DNA of 64,000 bases from contig NZ_CP098400.1 of assembly GCF_023674465.1 (NCBI RefSeq), forward strand, positions 2,570,801 through 2,634,800, given 5' to 3'. The notes below the pieces were generated by a model. That model worked only from the letters and a program-made list of their open reading frames with translations, made no database searches and was not told the DNA's origin. This stretch comes from Xiashengella succiniciproducens. Its GTDB lineage: Bacteria; Bacteroidota; Bacteroidia; Bacteroidales; Marinilabiliaceae. Each line of letters opens with the position of its first letter. Positions within the stretch are counted from its first letter, which is position 1. Positions 54,501 to 61,942 of this stretch are shown here, piece after piece. A program made the position numbers and the translations under genes.

Positions 54501-56032
54501 AGGCGCTGTGGCTTTTCTGAAACCGCAGCAATGGGGGTATCGTTACCCATCGAGCCTACGGGCTCGTTGGCTGTAGTTACCATTGGAAAAATAATCTGCT
54601 CGACATCTTCCTTATTGTAACCAAACTCCCTGTGGTAGAGGCTCAACTTCTCACCCATAGAAGAAGGCACCCTGTTCTTTACTTCGATATCATCAAGTTT
54701 GATTCGGTTCTCCTTCAGCCAGTTTTCATATGGATGCAAGCGTGACAGTTGAGACTTTATTTCCTCGTCGGGTATAATAATACCAAGCATGGTATCAACA
54801 AGCAGTAGCTTACCCGGACGCAAACGACCCTTGCTTACTATTTCTTCAGGCGAAAAAACCTGGACTCCCACCTCAGAACCCATAACTATCATGTCATTCT
54901 TGGTAATCACATACCGTGATGGACGCAGACCGTTTCTGTCAAGCGTACCTCCGATATATCTACCGTCGGAAAAGACTATGGACGCAGGACCGTCCCATGG
55001 CTCCATAATAGTACTGTGGTACTCGTAGTATGCCTTTAGACTAGGTGGTATTGGATTTTTGTCATTCCATGATTCTGGAATAAGCATAGTAAGAGCATGC
55101 GGCAGGCTACGGCCTGTCAGCACGAGAAACTCGAGCACGTTGTCAAGTGAGGCCGAATCACTCTTGCCCGGTTCGATAACCGGGAAGAGCTTCTTAAGAT
55201 CATCGCCAAATAAGTCAGACTGAAGCAGACCTTCGCGAGCCTCCATCCACAACCTGTTCCCCTTAATAGTATTTATTTCGCCATTATGCGCAATCATACG
55301 GAAAGGTTGTGCCAAATCCCAGGTTGGGAATGTATTGGTACTAAATCTTGAGTGTACCAGTGCTATTGCACTTGAGATTCTCGGATCTTTAAGGTCAAGG
55401 AAGTATTCCCCAAGCTGCCCGGGGGTCAACATACCTTTATATATAAATATCTTACTTGAAAGACTAACTATATAAAAACTCGACTTTTGCTTAAGCGATG
55501 AGGAACGAACCAGATTCTCACTCACCTTGCGCGCCATGAAAAGCTTACGCTCAAGAACATCCTGCTCGTAATCACCCTTTACGAAAACCTGCTTAATATA
55601 AGGCTCGTTACTTCTGGCTATATCACCAATTACTCTGCTGTTAACCGGAACTTCTCTGTAACCAATAAGCTCCAATCCCTCACTTTTTAGTTGCTCATTG
55701 AGAACATCTATGCAGTATTGAGCTTCTTTCTCAACCTTGGGAAGAAATACCAATCCACTTCCATATCTACCTGGAGAAGGGAGGCTAAAACCAAATTCTC
55801 TGAAAAAACTGTCAGGTAATTGCATTAAAATACCTGCGCCGTCACCGGTCTTATTATCTGCACTCTCGGCACCACGGTGCGTCATATTGACCAACACCTC
55901 CAAGCCCCTTCGAACGATCTCATTCGACTTATGCCCTTTAATGTGCGCCACAAAGCCGATTCCGCAACTGTCATGTTCATTTGCCGGGTCGTATAACCCC
56001 TGCGCTTTTGGTAATCTCTGTCGAATCTTCAT
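51512..56032 (-). CDS. gltB: Glutamate synthase large subunit
   Basis: A 1506-residue enzyme making two glutamates from glutamine and 2-oxoglutarate. A 22-residue propeptide is cut to expose nucleophile Cys23 (HDSCGIGF) of the class II amidotransferase. The central domain, the FMN domain (GEGGEDSYRFKSNARSAIKQVASGRFGV, HHDIYSIEDLAQLI) and a [3Fe-4S] site near residues 1115-1127 (CIMMRKCHLNTCPAGIATQ) follow. The C-terminal beta-helix has GLSGGEIVV and GNTVLYGATAG. Length is normal. It is divergent from asnB across a 442-base AT-rich gap. Confidence 0.97.
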   Translation of the reverse strand: MKIRQRLPKAQGLYDPANEHDSCGIGFVAHIKGHKSNEIVRRGLEVLVNMTHRGAESADNKTGDGAGILMQLPDSFFREFGFSLPSPGRYGSGLVFLPKVEKEAQYCIDVLNEQLKSEGLELIGYREVPVNSRVIGDIARSNEPYIKQVFVKGDYEQDVLERKLFMARKVSENLVRSSSLKQKSSFYIVSLSSKIFIYKGMLTPGQLGEYFLDLKDPRISSAIALVHSRFSTNTFPTWDLAQPFRMIAHNGEINTIKGNRLWMEAREGLLQSDLFGDDLKKLFPVIEPGKSDSASLDNVLEFLVLTGRSLPHALTMLIPESWNDKNPIPPSLKAYYEYHSTIMEPWDGPASIVFSDGRYIGGTLDRNGLRPSRYVITKNDMIVMGSEVGVQVFSPEEIVSKGRLRPGKLLLVDTMLGIIIPDEEIKSQLSRLHPYENWLKENRIKLDDIEVKNRVPSSMGEKLSLYHREFGYNKEDVEQIIFPMVTTANEPVGSMGNDTPIAAVSEKPQRLFNYFRQLFAQVTNPPIDPIREGLVMALTSYIGSVSKNLLIETPAQCRSIKFTSPVVTNTDLGKIKDFRREEFTHVTIPIVFKVSEGGKGLKKAVESICEQAVKAVDAGNNYIILSDRDIAPDYAAISSLLATAAVHHHLVKNKKRMQIGLIVETGEAREVMHFALLLGYGASVINPYLCFATIDELVQKGKVKLSYEEARENYIKSVNKGLLKILSKMGISTLRSYHGAQMFEAVGLAAEVTEQYFTGTASRIGGVGFEELAKEAEMFHKAAFEGEDEGLFESFGSYAFRKYGEKHAWNPETVGLLQWATSENDYQKFKEYSKRVDEDNRTPLFLRGFLRLKPGTPIDISEVEPIESIMKRFVTGAMSYGSISKEAHEALAIAMNKIGGRSNTGEGGEDSYRFKSNARSAIKQVASGRFGVTANYLVNADELQIKIAQGAKPGEGGQLPGYKVDKVIAKLRNSTPGITLISPPPHHDIYSIEDLAQLIFDLKCTNPNARISVKLVSESGVGTVAAGVAKAHADLIVISGTEGGTGASPISSIKHAGLPLELGLAEVQQTLVLNNLRGRVKLQCDGQLKTGLDVVKMAMLGAEEYGFATSSLVVLGCIMMRKCHLNTCPAGIATQDEELRKRFIGKYQNLINFFTFIAMEVREILASLGYKSLDEVIGRSDLLEQNPEVGNWKTKGLDLSSLIYFPKEGRKNALHQTIEQKHKLEHVLDHELIRQARPALQNKSKVWMAHPIANTDRATGAMLSGEVAKAYGEEGLPEGTINCTFTGSAGQSFGAFLVKGISFRLEGDANDYLGKGLSGGEIVVVPPMGSTFKPDENIIIGNTVLYGATAGSLFVHGVTGERFGVRNSGAIAVVEGVGDHCCEYMTGGRVVVIGPTGRNFAAGMSGGIAYVLDETGNFDYFCNKGLVELGPVHDHEDVLELQQLLSKHLLYTNSRKAREILVNWDFYIPKFIKVIPFEYKKVLQQQKLMELERKLAETEDAPYIRE

Positions 56033-56474
56033 AATCCATGATTATTATCAGGTCCGGAGACTCTCCTAATATCCTGCTGATATATTACATTGCAACAATC
56101 AGCTATCAATAATTGCCCCCTACCTAGTTATCTAAATGCAAAACTATACAAAAATAGAGAAAAAAATTACGGTTTGAAACTTTTTCTATGTTTTTTCTAT
56201 GGTTTTGTATATTTTAACATGAGAAAACTGCAAAAGTATAAATATCACCTCCCCAAGAAAATAATTTTCTTATCTCAAAATTTTAGCTAAAAAACTTAAC
56301 GCAAAAGCCTGAGAATCTTGTTTTCGCGACAGACTCCCCTTGTGTCAAAAAGTAACCAAATCTAAATTTTCAGATACATTTTGAATATTTTTCTTGCTTT
56401 ATTATTTCGGTTTATTACTTTTGTAGCGTCATTGCTTTCTAATTATCATTTTTGATATTCAAAATTTTTAGTCC
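56033..56474. other. 442-base AT-rich divergent regulatory region between gltB and asnB
   Basis: No gene is supported. It carries the asnB promoter (56394-56423) and, for gltB on the minus strand, two -7-like boxes: TAGTTTTG (56139-56146) and TATTTTTG (56149-56156), without a clear -33 TTG. The decamer TTTTTCTATG occurs twice, at 56181-56190 and 56192-56201, one helical turn apart. A 66-codon frame at 56090-56290 looks accidental. Confidence 0.5.
56394..56423 (+). promoter_or_regulatory. Predicted asnB promoter
   Basis: TTG (56394-56396) and TACTTTTG (56416-56423) are 19 bases apart, matching the Bacteroidota pattern; the ATG of asnB is 51 bases further. Confidence 0.65.
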
Positions 56475-58061
56475 ATGTGTGGTATTGCAGTTTATTGTGG
56501 AAGTAGCGAGCAAAGAAAACAACAGCTTGCTCAAGAATTCAGGAGAATTAGTTACAGAGGACCTGACAACACAGTGGTGAAGGATTTTGGCCCTAATGGG
56601 TGGATGGGCTTTCACCGCCTTAAGATTATGGATTTGTCAGATGCAGGTAATCAACCTCTGTCTTACAATAATATTCATGTAATCTGCAATGGTGAGATAT
56701 ATAATTACAAGGAACTAACCAATATATATCAACACTCATATCACTTTCATTCACATAGTGATTGTGAAGCCCTGCTTCCCTTGTTTATAGACAGGGGAAT
56801 AGTTGGTATGGCTCAAAGCCTTGATGCAGAATTTGCATGTGTTATATACGATGAAGCAAAGAGGCGCTTTTATGCTGCACGTGATCCCATCGGTATCAGG
56901 CCTCTCTTTTATGGCTATGATACAGAAGGCGATATATACTTTGCCAGCGAGGTAAAAAGCCTTCATAGTATATGTAAGACTGTTGCACCCTTCCCTCCCG
57001 GTCACTGTTATGATGGCCAGAACTTTATTCAATACACTGACATTGCCAGGGTAGAGACCTATAATAATGATGAGCAGGAAGCGATATTTGAAAATATCAA
57101 CAGGCTCTTGATCAAAGCTGTGGAGAAGAGAATGAATGCCGATGCTCCTGTAGGTTTCCTGTGCAGTGGAGGGTTGGATTCTAGTCTGGTGTGTGCAATA
57201 GCAGCCAAGTTGAGCCCAAGACCCATCAAGACATTTGCAGTGGGTATTGTTGACGGACCTATAGACACCAAATATGCCCGTATAGTAGCCGACTATCTAA
57301 AAAGTGAGCATCACGAGTACCTATTTACGAAGAAGGACATATTCGATACACTAAGTGAACTAATCTACACAACTGAAACCTGGGATATTACAACCATCAG
57401 GGCTTCTCTTGGAATGTACCTAATATGCAAGTATGTCAGAGAGAACACCGATGTAAAAGTGCTGCTCACAGGTGAGATTAGTGACGAACTTTTCGGATAC
57501 AAGTACACTGACTTTGCTCCAGGTCCGGAAGAGTTTCAGAAAGAGTCTGAGAAAAGAATCAGAGAGCTATACATGTATGACGTACTTAGGGCTGACAGAT
57601 GTATCTCGAGCCATGGTCTTGAAGCCAGGGTTCCTTTCGGGGACATCGACTTCGTCAAATATGTTATGGCCATCAGACCTGAGAAGAAGATGAACTTTAC
57701 CGGCATTGGCAAATACCTGCTTCGTAAGGCTTTTGAAGGTGAATATCTGCCCCATGAGATTCTTTATAGGGAAAAGGCGGCTTTCTCCGACGCTGTGGGT
57801 CACAGCGTCGTCGATTATCTCAAGGCCTATGCTGAAGAAACGTACAGTGACAGTGGTCTTAAGGATGCCGCACTGAAGTACAGATTCGCCACACCTATCT
57901 CAAAAGAATCACTTTTATACCGTGATATCTTTGAATCGCATTTCCCTGGACGTGCACAACTAATAAAGGACTTCTGGATGCCTAACAAAGAATGGGAAAA
58001 CTGTAACGTGAATGACCCAAGTGCCAGAGTGTTACCAAACTATGGCAAAAGCGGTGAGTAA
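56475..58061 (+). CDS. asnB: Glutamine-hydrolysing asparagine synthetase
   Basis: A 528-residue enzyme. Cys2 (MCGIAVYCG) is the glutaminase nucleophile, with RISYRGPDN, CNGEIYNYKEL and SHSDCEALLPL of the class II amidotransferase; the synthetase half has the PP-loop FLCSGGLDSSLVCAI near residue 231 and LLTGEISDELFGYKYTDFAP. GLEARVPFGDIDFVKYVM and REKAAFSDAVG are further AsnB marks. It makes asparagine from aspartate with glutamine nitrogen, completing the nitrogen block with glnN and gltBD. Confidence 0.96.
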   Translation: MCGIAVYCGSSEQRKQQLAQEFRRISYRGPDNTVVKDFGPNGWMGFHRLKIMDLSDAGNQPLSYNNIHVICNGEIYNYKELTNIYQHSYHFHSHSDCEALLPLFIDRGIVGMAQSLDAEFACVIYDEAKRRFYAARDPIGIRPLFYGYDTEGDIYFASEVKSLHSICKTVAPFPPGHCYDGQNFIQYTDIARVETYNNDEQEAIFENINRLLIKAVEKRMNADAPVGFLCSGGLDSSLVCAIAAKLSPRPIKTFAVGIVDGPIDTKYARIVADYLKSEHHEYLFTKKDIFDTLSELIYTTETWDITTIRASLGMYLICKYVRENTDVKVLLTGEISDELFGYKYTDFAPGPEEFQKESEKRIRELYMYDVLRADRCISSHGLEARVPFGDIDFVKYVMAIRPEKKMNFTGIGKYLLRKAFEGEYLPHEILYREKAAFSDAVGHSVVDYLKAYAEETYSDSGLKDAALKYRFATPISKESLLYRDIFESHFPGRAQLIKDFWMPNKEWENCNVNDPSARVLPNYGKSGE

Positions 58062-58107
58062 TTTGCATATAAAATTTCCTAATACCTGAATTTCCTCCTA
58101 AATCCAG

Positions 58108-58153
58108 AAAATCCGGGCAGCCAAGTCCTAAACCTTGGTCTGCGCCGGATTTT
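58108..58153. terminator. Terminator between asnB and the acyltransferase operon
   Basis: AAAATCCGG (58108-58116) pairs with CCGGATTTT (58145-58153), and the inner CAG/CCAAG segments pair with CTTGG/CTG with small bulges. T or A runs on both sides let it end both the plus-strand asnB and the minus-strand operon. Confidence 0.8.
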
Positions 58154-58157
58154 TATT

Positions 58158-59303
58158 TTATACGTATTGCTGCTTGTTTATTAGCGGATATGCATACATC
58201 CTGACAAACAAGGCTTCAAGTGCCGCTATGTCACCATCAAGTCTACTAATCACTTCAGTTGCGTATGTTTCAAATCTTCTGATATCTTCCTCTGAATAAT
58301 AAAGTCCACTATGCTGCAGACTGTCATTAAGTCTGTCGAATGCTATGTAGTTAAACGAACACAGATTATACATACAATGAATCTGTCTGTCGATCTCCTC
58401 GGCAATTTTCATAGTTCTTCCATTGAAATCGAGATCTTCAGCTGCCAGTTTCCTGATAAAGCCGTTAAGTGGCGTACCAAACTCCATATGGATCCTGCCC
58501 TTCCATCCAGTAATTCCCCTTAGCACACTTTTGAAGTCTTCACCAGGGGCCTTTACATACTGCTGCCCCTGGGACTTTACATAGCATTCAAATATCTTGG
58601 AATCGGCGCATGGTTCAAACTCATACGATACGCTTACCGGTACTATATTCAGCTTTTCCAGTGTGGGACAAACCTCCCTGTCACTAATAGAAAACATCTT
58701 TATCAAGGCGGCCTGGGTACGATCATCCCCATTCTTGGTGCGGCCATCCCTCTGTGCAATCCATACCGACTCCCTTTGCTCTAAGATGGCATCGCGAATA
58801 TATGCAGAATGAAGCAGGGCATTCTGATATTGCTCAATACGGGTACCACCCCTGAAAAGGGTAAACATCTTGTTGATCCTACCGATATCTATAACAAACT
58901 GACTCGACATCAGATTGCTTCCAAAGGTAATCTGGGTAGTCCTGTGACCATTCTCCAGCAAAATCCACTGCATTATTGCCGAGTCAAGGACAATATCTCT
59001 GTGATTTGAAACGAAGAGGTAGGGAGTAGATGGATCCAGGTTTTCCAGTCCGCCGAAAGTGAAGCTTTCGGCTGTTTTCTCAACTATACTTCTTACTGCA
59101 CGTCGTGAGAATCTGTACTGAAACTCTTCCACAGAACTGACATTCTTCAGCTCACAAGCCATTTGTTCTATCTTATCTCTTCCAAACAGGAAAGCCACCA
59201 TCTCCCCGAACCAGGGATGGATAACGACACGATTGACTGCTTCGTTGATCTCGCAGTCGAAATAAGGACGTATCAGATCAAAGCGCTCACTGACTTGTTC
59301 CAT
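58158..59303 (-). CDS. PlsC-like acyltransferase
   Basis: A 381-residue glycerolipid-type acyltransferase. The catalytic His is H101 in FVSNHRDIVLDSA; Asp103 or Asp107 would be its partner, so the spacing to the second Asp is five residues rather than the canonical four. FRGGTRIEQYQ and IAQRDGRTKNGDDR follow as the substrate-binding blocks. It has no clear membrane helix. The start overlaps the end of the PaaK-like gene by 17 bases, and it is the last gene of the minus-strand operon. The acyl acceptor is unknown. Confidence 0.85.
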   Translation of the reverse strand: MEQVSERFDLIRPYFDCEINEAVNRVVIHPWFGEMVAFLFGRDKIEQMACELKNVSSVEEFQYRFSRRAVRSIVEKTAESFTFGGLENLDPSTPYLFVSNHRDIVLDSAIMQWILLENGHRTTQITFGSNLMSSQFVIDIGRINKMFTLFRGGTRIEQYQNALLHSAYIRDAILEQRESVWIAQRDGRTKNGDDRTQAALIKMFSISDREVCPTLEKLNIVPVSVSYEFEPCADSKIFECYVKSQGQQYVKAPGEDFKSVLRGITGWKGRIHMEFGTPLNGFIRKLAAEDLDFNGRTMKIAEEIDRQIHCMYNLCSFNYIAFDRLNDSLQHSGLYYSEEDIRRFETYATEVISRLDGDIAALEALFVRMYAYPLINKQQYV

Positions 59304-60588
59304 GGCCTTTTCGTTTATCTATAAATGTAACAGCCTTACGTGACATGGGACCAAACTGGAGTTTTTCAACTTCTGCAGGATCCATTAACTCAACCTCTGG
59401 GGCTACTCTCAGCTTCGCCCTAAAGTGGTCCTTAATGTATTTTACAAATTCGGGTCTTTTGTCATCACTTCCTATGCGGACTAATATCTCGTCTGTATCT
59501 ATACTGTTGGTAGATACCTCTATTAGATAATTCTTAACACCAGGAATCTCCACCAGATTGTCGTACAGTGACTGTGGAAACAGGGTGGTTCCCTTATATT
59601 TGAGCATCTGATTCTTACGGCCTATAATCGGGCCAACCCTGAGAGAGCTGCGTCCACAGCGGCAGGGTTCTGTATAATGGTAACACATATCACCTGTCTT
59701 GAAGCGCACCAGAGGCATACCTTCAACGCCAATATTTGTAATTGTTACCTCTCCCAGTTCTCCATCCTTCACAGGTTTGTCATTCTCATCCAGGAATTCG
59801 ACAATCAAAATCTCCGGCACCAGGTGGCCCCCAACTCCTTCATCACATTCTGTAAAGGATGCTCCCATCTCTGTGGAAGCATAAGTATTATACAACTTAA
59901 TATCCCATTTGCTCTTAATCTTCTCTCCCAACTTGTTTAAGTTGAGATCCTTGTCACGAATAGGCTCACCAATACATACTGCAGCCTCTATTCCAAAACT
60001 CTTATAATCTATCCCATTCTCCTCAGCATAAGAAATAAGCTTCAGAAGAAAGGAAGGTATCGTCACCAGCTTGTTGGCCCCTGTGCGACGAATTGTATCA
60101 AATTGCAACTCAGGATTACCGGGACCAACTCTGACAATACCTGCTCCCAGTTTTCTTAACCCAAGAAAATAAGCCAGACCTGCCATAAACCTCCTGTCGA
60201 GGGTAACCATTAGCTGGAATATATCATCCCTGGAGGCATTTGCACATCTGAATGAGAGATACTCATTCAATGCCAGGCGCTCAAGGTCATTTTCAGTTTC
60301 AACGAAGGTAACGGGAGCACCAAGGGTACCGGATGTAGTCAGATAATCAATTATCTTTTCACGCTCAACGCAGATAAAATCCTTGTTGCGTAGCTGAAGA
60401 TCCTCTTTGGTAGTAACAGGCAGTTTCTGCAAGTCATCCACAGTCCTGATACCGGATATATCTATTCCTCTAAACTTATCCTTGTAAAATGCAGAATGCT
60501 TCAGCACATAGGCCAGTATCTCAGGAACCTTTGAGTCCTGATATGCCTTAATATCTTCCCTTGTACATTTTGATAGCTCTTTGTACAT
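59287..60588 (-). CDS. PaaK-like AMP-forming acyl/aryl-CoA ligase
   Basis: A 433-residue member of the phenylacetate-CoA ligase family of adenylating enzymes. The ATP loop is YLTTSGTLGAPVTF; YNTYASTEMGAS is the adenylate motif; FKTGDMCYHYTEPCRCGRSSLRVGPIIGRKNQMLKYKGTTLFP carries the hinge and the family's Cys-rich loop. It could activate an aryl or fatty acid to CoA or to a carrier protein. The ATG at 60588 overlaps the previous stop as TGATG; a GTG one codon earlier is an alternative. Confidence 0.9.
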   Translation of the reverse strand: MYKELSKCTREDIKAYQDSKVPEILAYVLKHSAFYKDKFRGIDISGIRTVDDLQKLPVTTKEDLQLRNKDFICVEREKIIDYLTTSGTLGAPVTFVETENDLERLALNEYLSFRCANASRDDIFQLMVTLDRRFMAGLAYFLGLRKLGAGIVRVGPGNPELQFDTIRRTGANKLVTIPSFLLKLISYAEENGIDYKSFGIEAAVCIGEPIRDKDLNLNKLGEKIKSKWDIKLYNTYASTEMGASFTECDEGVGGHLVPEILIVEFLDENDKPVKDGELGEVTITNIGVEGMPLVRFKTGDMCYHYTEPCRCGRSSLRVGPIIGRKNQMLKYKGTTLFPQSLYDNLVEIPGVKNYLIEVSTNSIDTDEILVRIGSDDKRPEFVKYIKDHFRAKLRVAPEVELMDPAEVEKLQFGPMSRKAVTFIDKRKGHGTSQ

Positions 60589-61826
60589 CACCTTAGTTTT
60601 ATATGTCTGTACTCGTCGTTGTCAATATTATTATCTATCAATGGCTCATTTACCCCTTTCAGATATTTCGAGAAAAACGCCCGGATATACTCATTTACTG
60701 TTGCATTTATCTCATCTGCGTTGACATCTCCAATCATATTTTTCAAGTCCTCCTCTTCCAGAAATTTCAGAGATACAGCATCACTATACAGAAAGTGCTT
60801 TGCCCTCTTCGCCGTAAAACTATGAAAATCCGGCCCAGAATTGCGAAATACCATCTCATTGCCTATGCGCCACAACTCGTAATGTTCACTTTCCATAAGC
60901 ATAAATGGCAATTCAACAGGTCTGTCTATAATATCTCCAAATTGAAAACCATCGAGGTTAATACCAGCCCTTATCCTCTTACTGTCATCAATACAAAGTT
61001 GTCCTGCCACAGCACCGCCAAGCGACTGACCCATCACGCCAATCCTGTCAATATCCATAACAGCGAAGACTCCGCCGACGGAGTCATTATTACAAACATA
61101 GTACAGATAATCAATAAATGCTATATTGTCTGTCGTCCATCTTCTCAGTACCCTGTCAAATCTTTTCAGTTTCTTCAGATAGATTCTTGTAGCATCCTCT
61201 ATCTGCTCATCAGTATCAAGCTCAAACTTGCGAAACTTCTCAACCAGCACAAGCTGCAGGTAAGCAAGTTGGGCCTTTTTCTTCTTCATCAGCACACCCT
61301 TGTCACTCTGTTCGACATAGGGCTGCTCATAGGGATGGTTGACACTGCATACTATAAAACCATTGCTTGCCAGACTCTCGGCTATGCCTGTATAGAAATC
61401 CGCCATTCCAAAATAAAAACCAGGATTGAACAGAACTACTGGAAATTTCTGTCCATTTACCGGGACAACAGGCCCTGTTACCGAATTCGTAGTGCTTTCC
61501 TTGATTTTTCCAACCAGTTCCTTGTCAAGTCCAACTGCCTTAAATATATCAACTACAACCTCATCGGGATAGTCTGAAAGTAAACCCTCATATTCCGACT
61601 GTCCTTCGACATGGGCTGGATACCATATTTTTATATAAATCTCCCTGAATTTCTTCTTAGTTATAAAGGTCTCCATACGTGAAGAATCGGTAACAAAGAC
61701 CTTCATAGTGCCTATGGCAAATGGCCCGCCAGGTTTTGGCAGTATCGACTGTTCGTTTCGTCCTTCGGCTCTTACAATTGAACAAAATATCAATACAAAA
61801 CCAAGAATCAGTAGCTGTCTAAGCAT
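60588..61826 (-). CDS. Exported alpha/beta hydrolase, PAF-acetylhydrolase-like
   Basis: A 412-residue protein with a signal peptide (MLRQLLILGFVLIFCSIVRA). Nucleophile Ser (about 268) lies in MGQSLGGAVAGQL, with the strand DRIGV before it; LDGFQFGD supplies the likely Asp region and FHSFTAKRAKHFLYSDA the His. FPVVLFNPGFYFG forms the oxyanion strand. This order resembles plasma PAF acetylhydrolases, which cleave short acyl chains from phospholipids. A Met ten codons upstream (61856) would precede the signal peptide and is less likely. Confidence 0.8.
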   Translation of the reverse strand: MLRQLLILGFVLIFCSIVRAEGRNEQSILPKPGGPFAIGTMKVFVTDSSRMETFITKKKFREIYIKIWYPAHVEGQSEYEGLLSDYPDEVVVDIFKAVGLDKELVGKIKESTTNSVTGPVVPVNGQKFPVVLFNPGFYFGMADFYTGIAESLASNGFIVCSVNHPYEQPYVEQSDKGVLMKKKKAQLAYLQLVLVEKFRKFELDTDEQIEDATRIYLKKLKRFDRVLRRWTTDNIAFIDYLYYVCNNDSVGGVFAVMDIDRIGVMGQSLGGAVAGQLCIDDSKRIRAGINLDGFQFGDIIDRPVELPFMLMESEHYELWRIGNEMVFRNSGPDFHSFTAKRAKHFLYSDAVSLKFLEEEDLKNMIGDVNADEINATVNEYIRAFFSKYLKGVNEPLIDNNIDNDEYRHIKLR

Positions 61827-61942
61827 GATAAAAATCTTTAAGCCTCTTAGGCACAATTATTTAATATATCTATTAGCCAACCATAGCAACTCCCATCTTC
61901 ACCATTCAACCTCAAAGCACATAACCTACAATATCCTTTCAC

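Noticed and set aside
56090-56290. A 66-codon frame in the gltB/asnB gap
   Set aside because: Lys/Tyr/Phe-rich translation of AT-rich DNA, lying over the candidate gltB promoter elements; no domain and no leader signals.
60603-61577. A 324-codon open frame on the plus strand inside the PAF-acetylhydrolase-like gene
   Set aside because: It lies wholly opposite a gene with a signal peptide, catalytic motifs and operon context, has Tyr/Ile/His-rich composition and no recognisable domain; it is a codon-use shadow.
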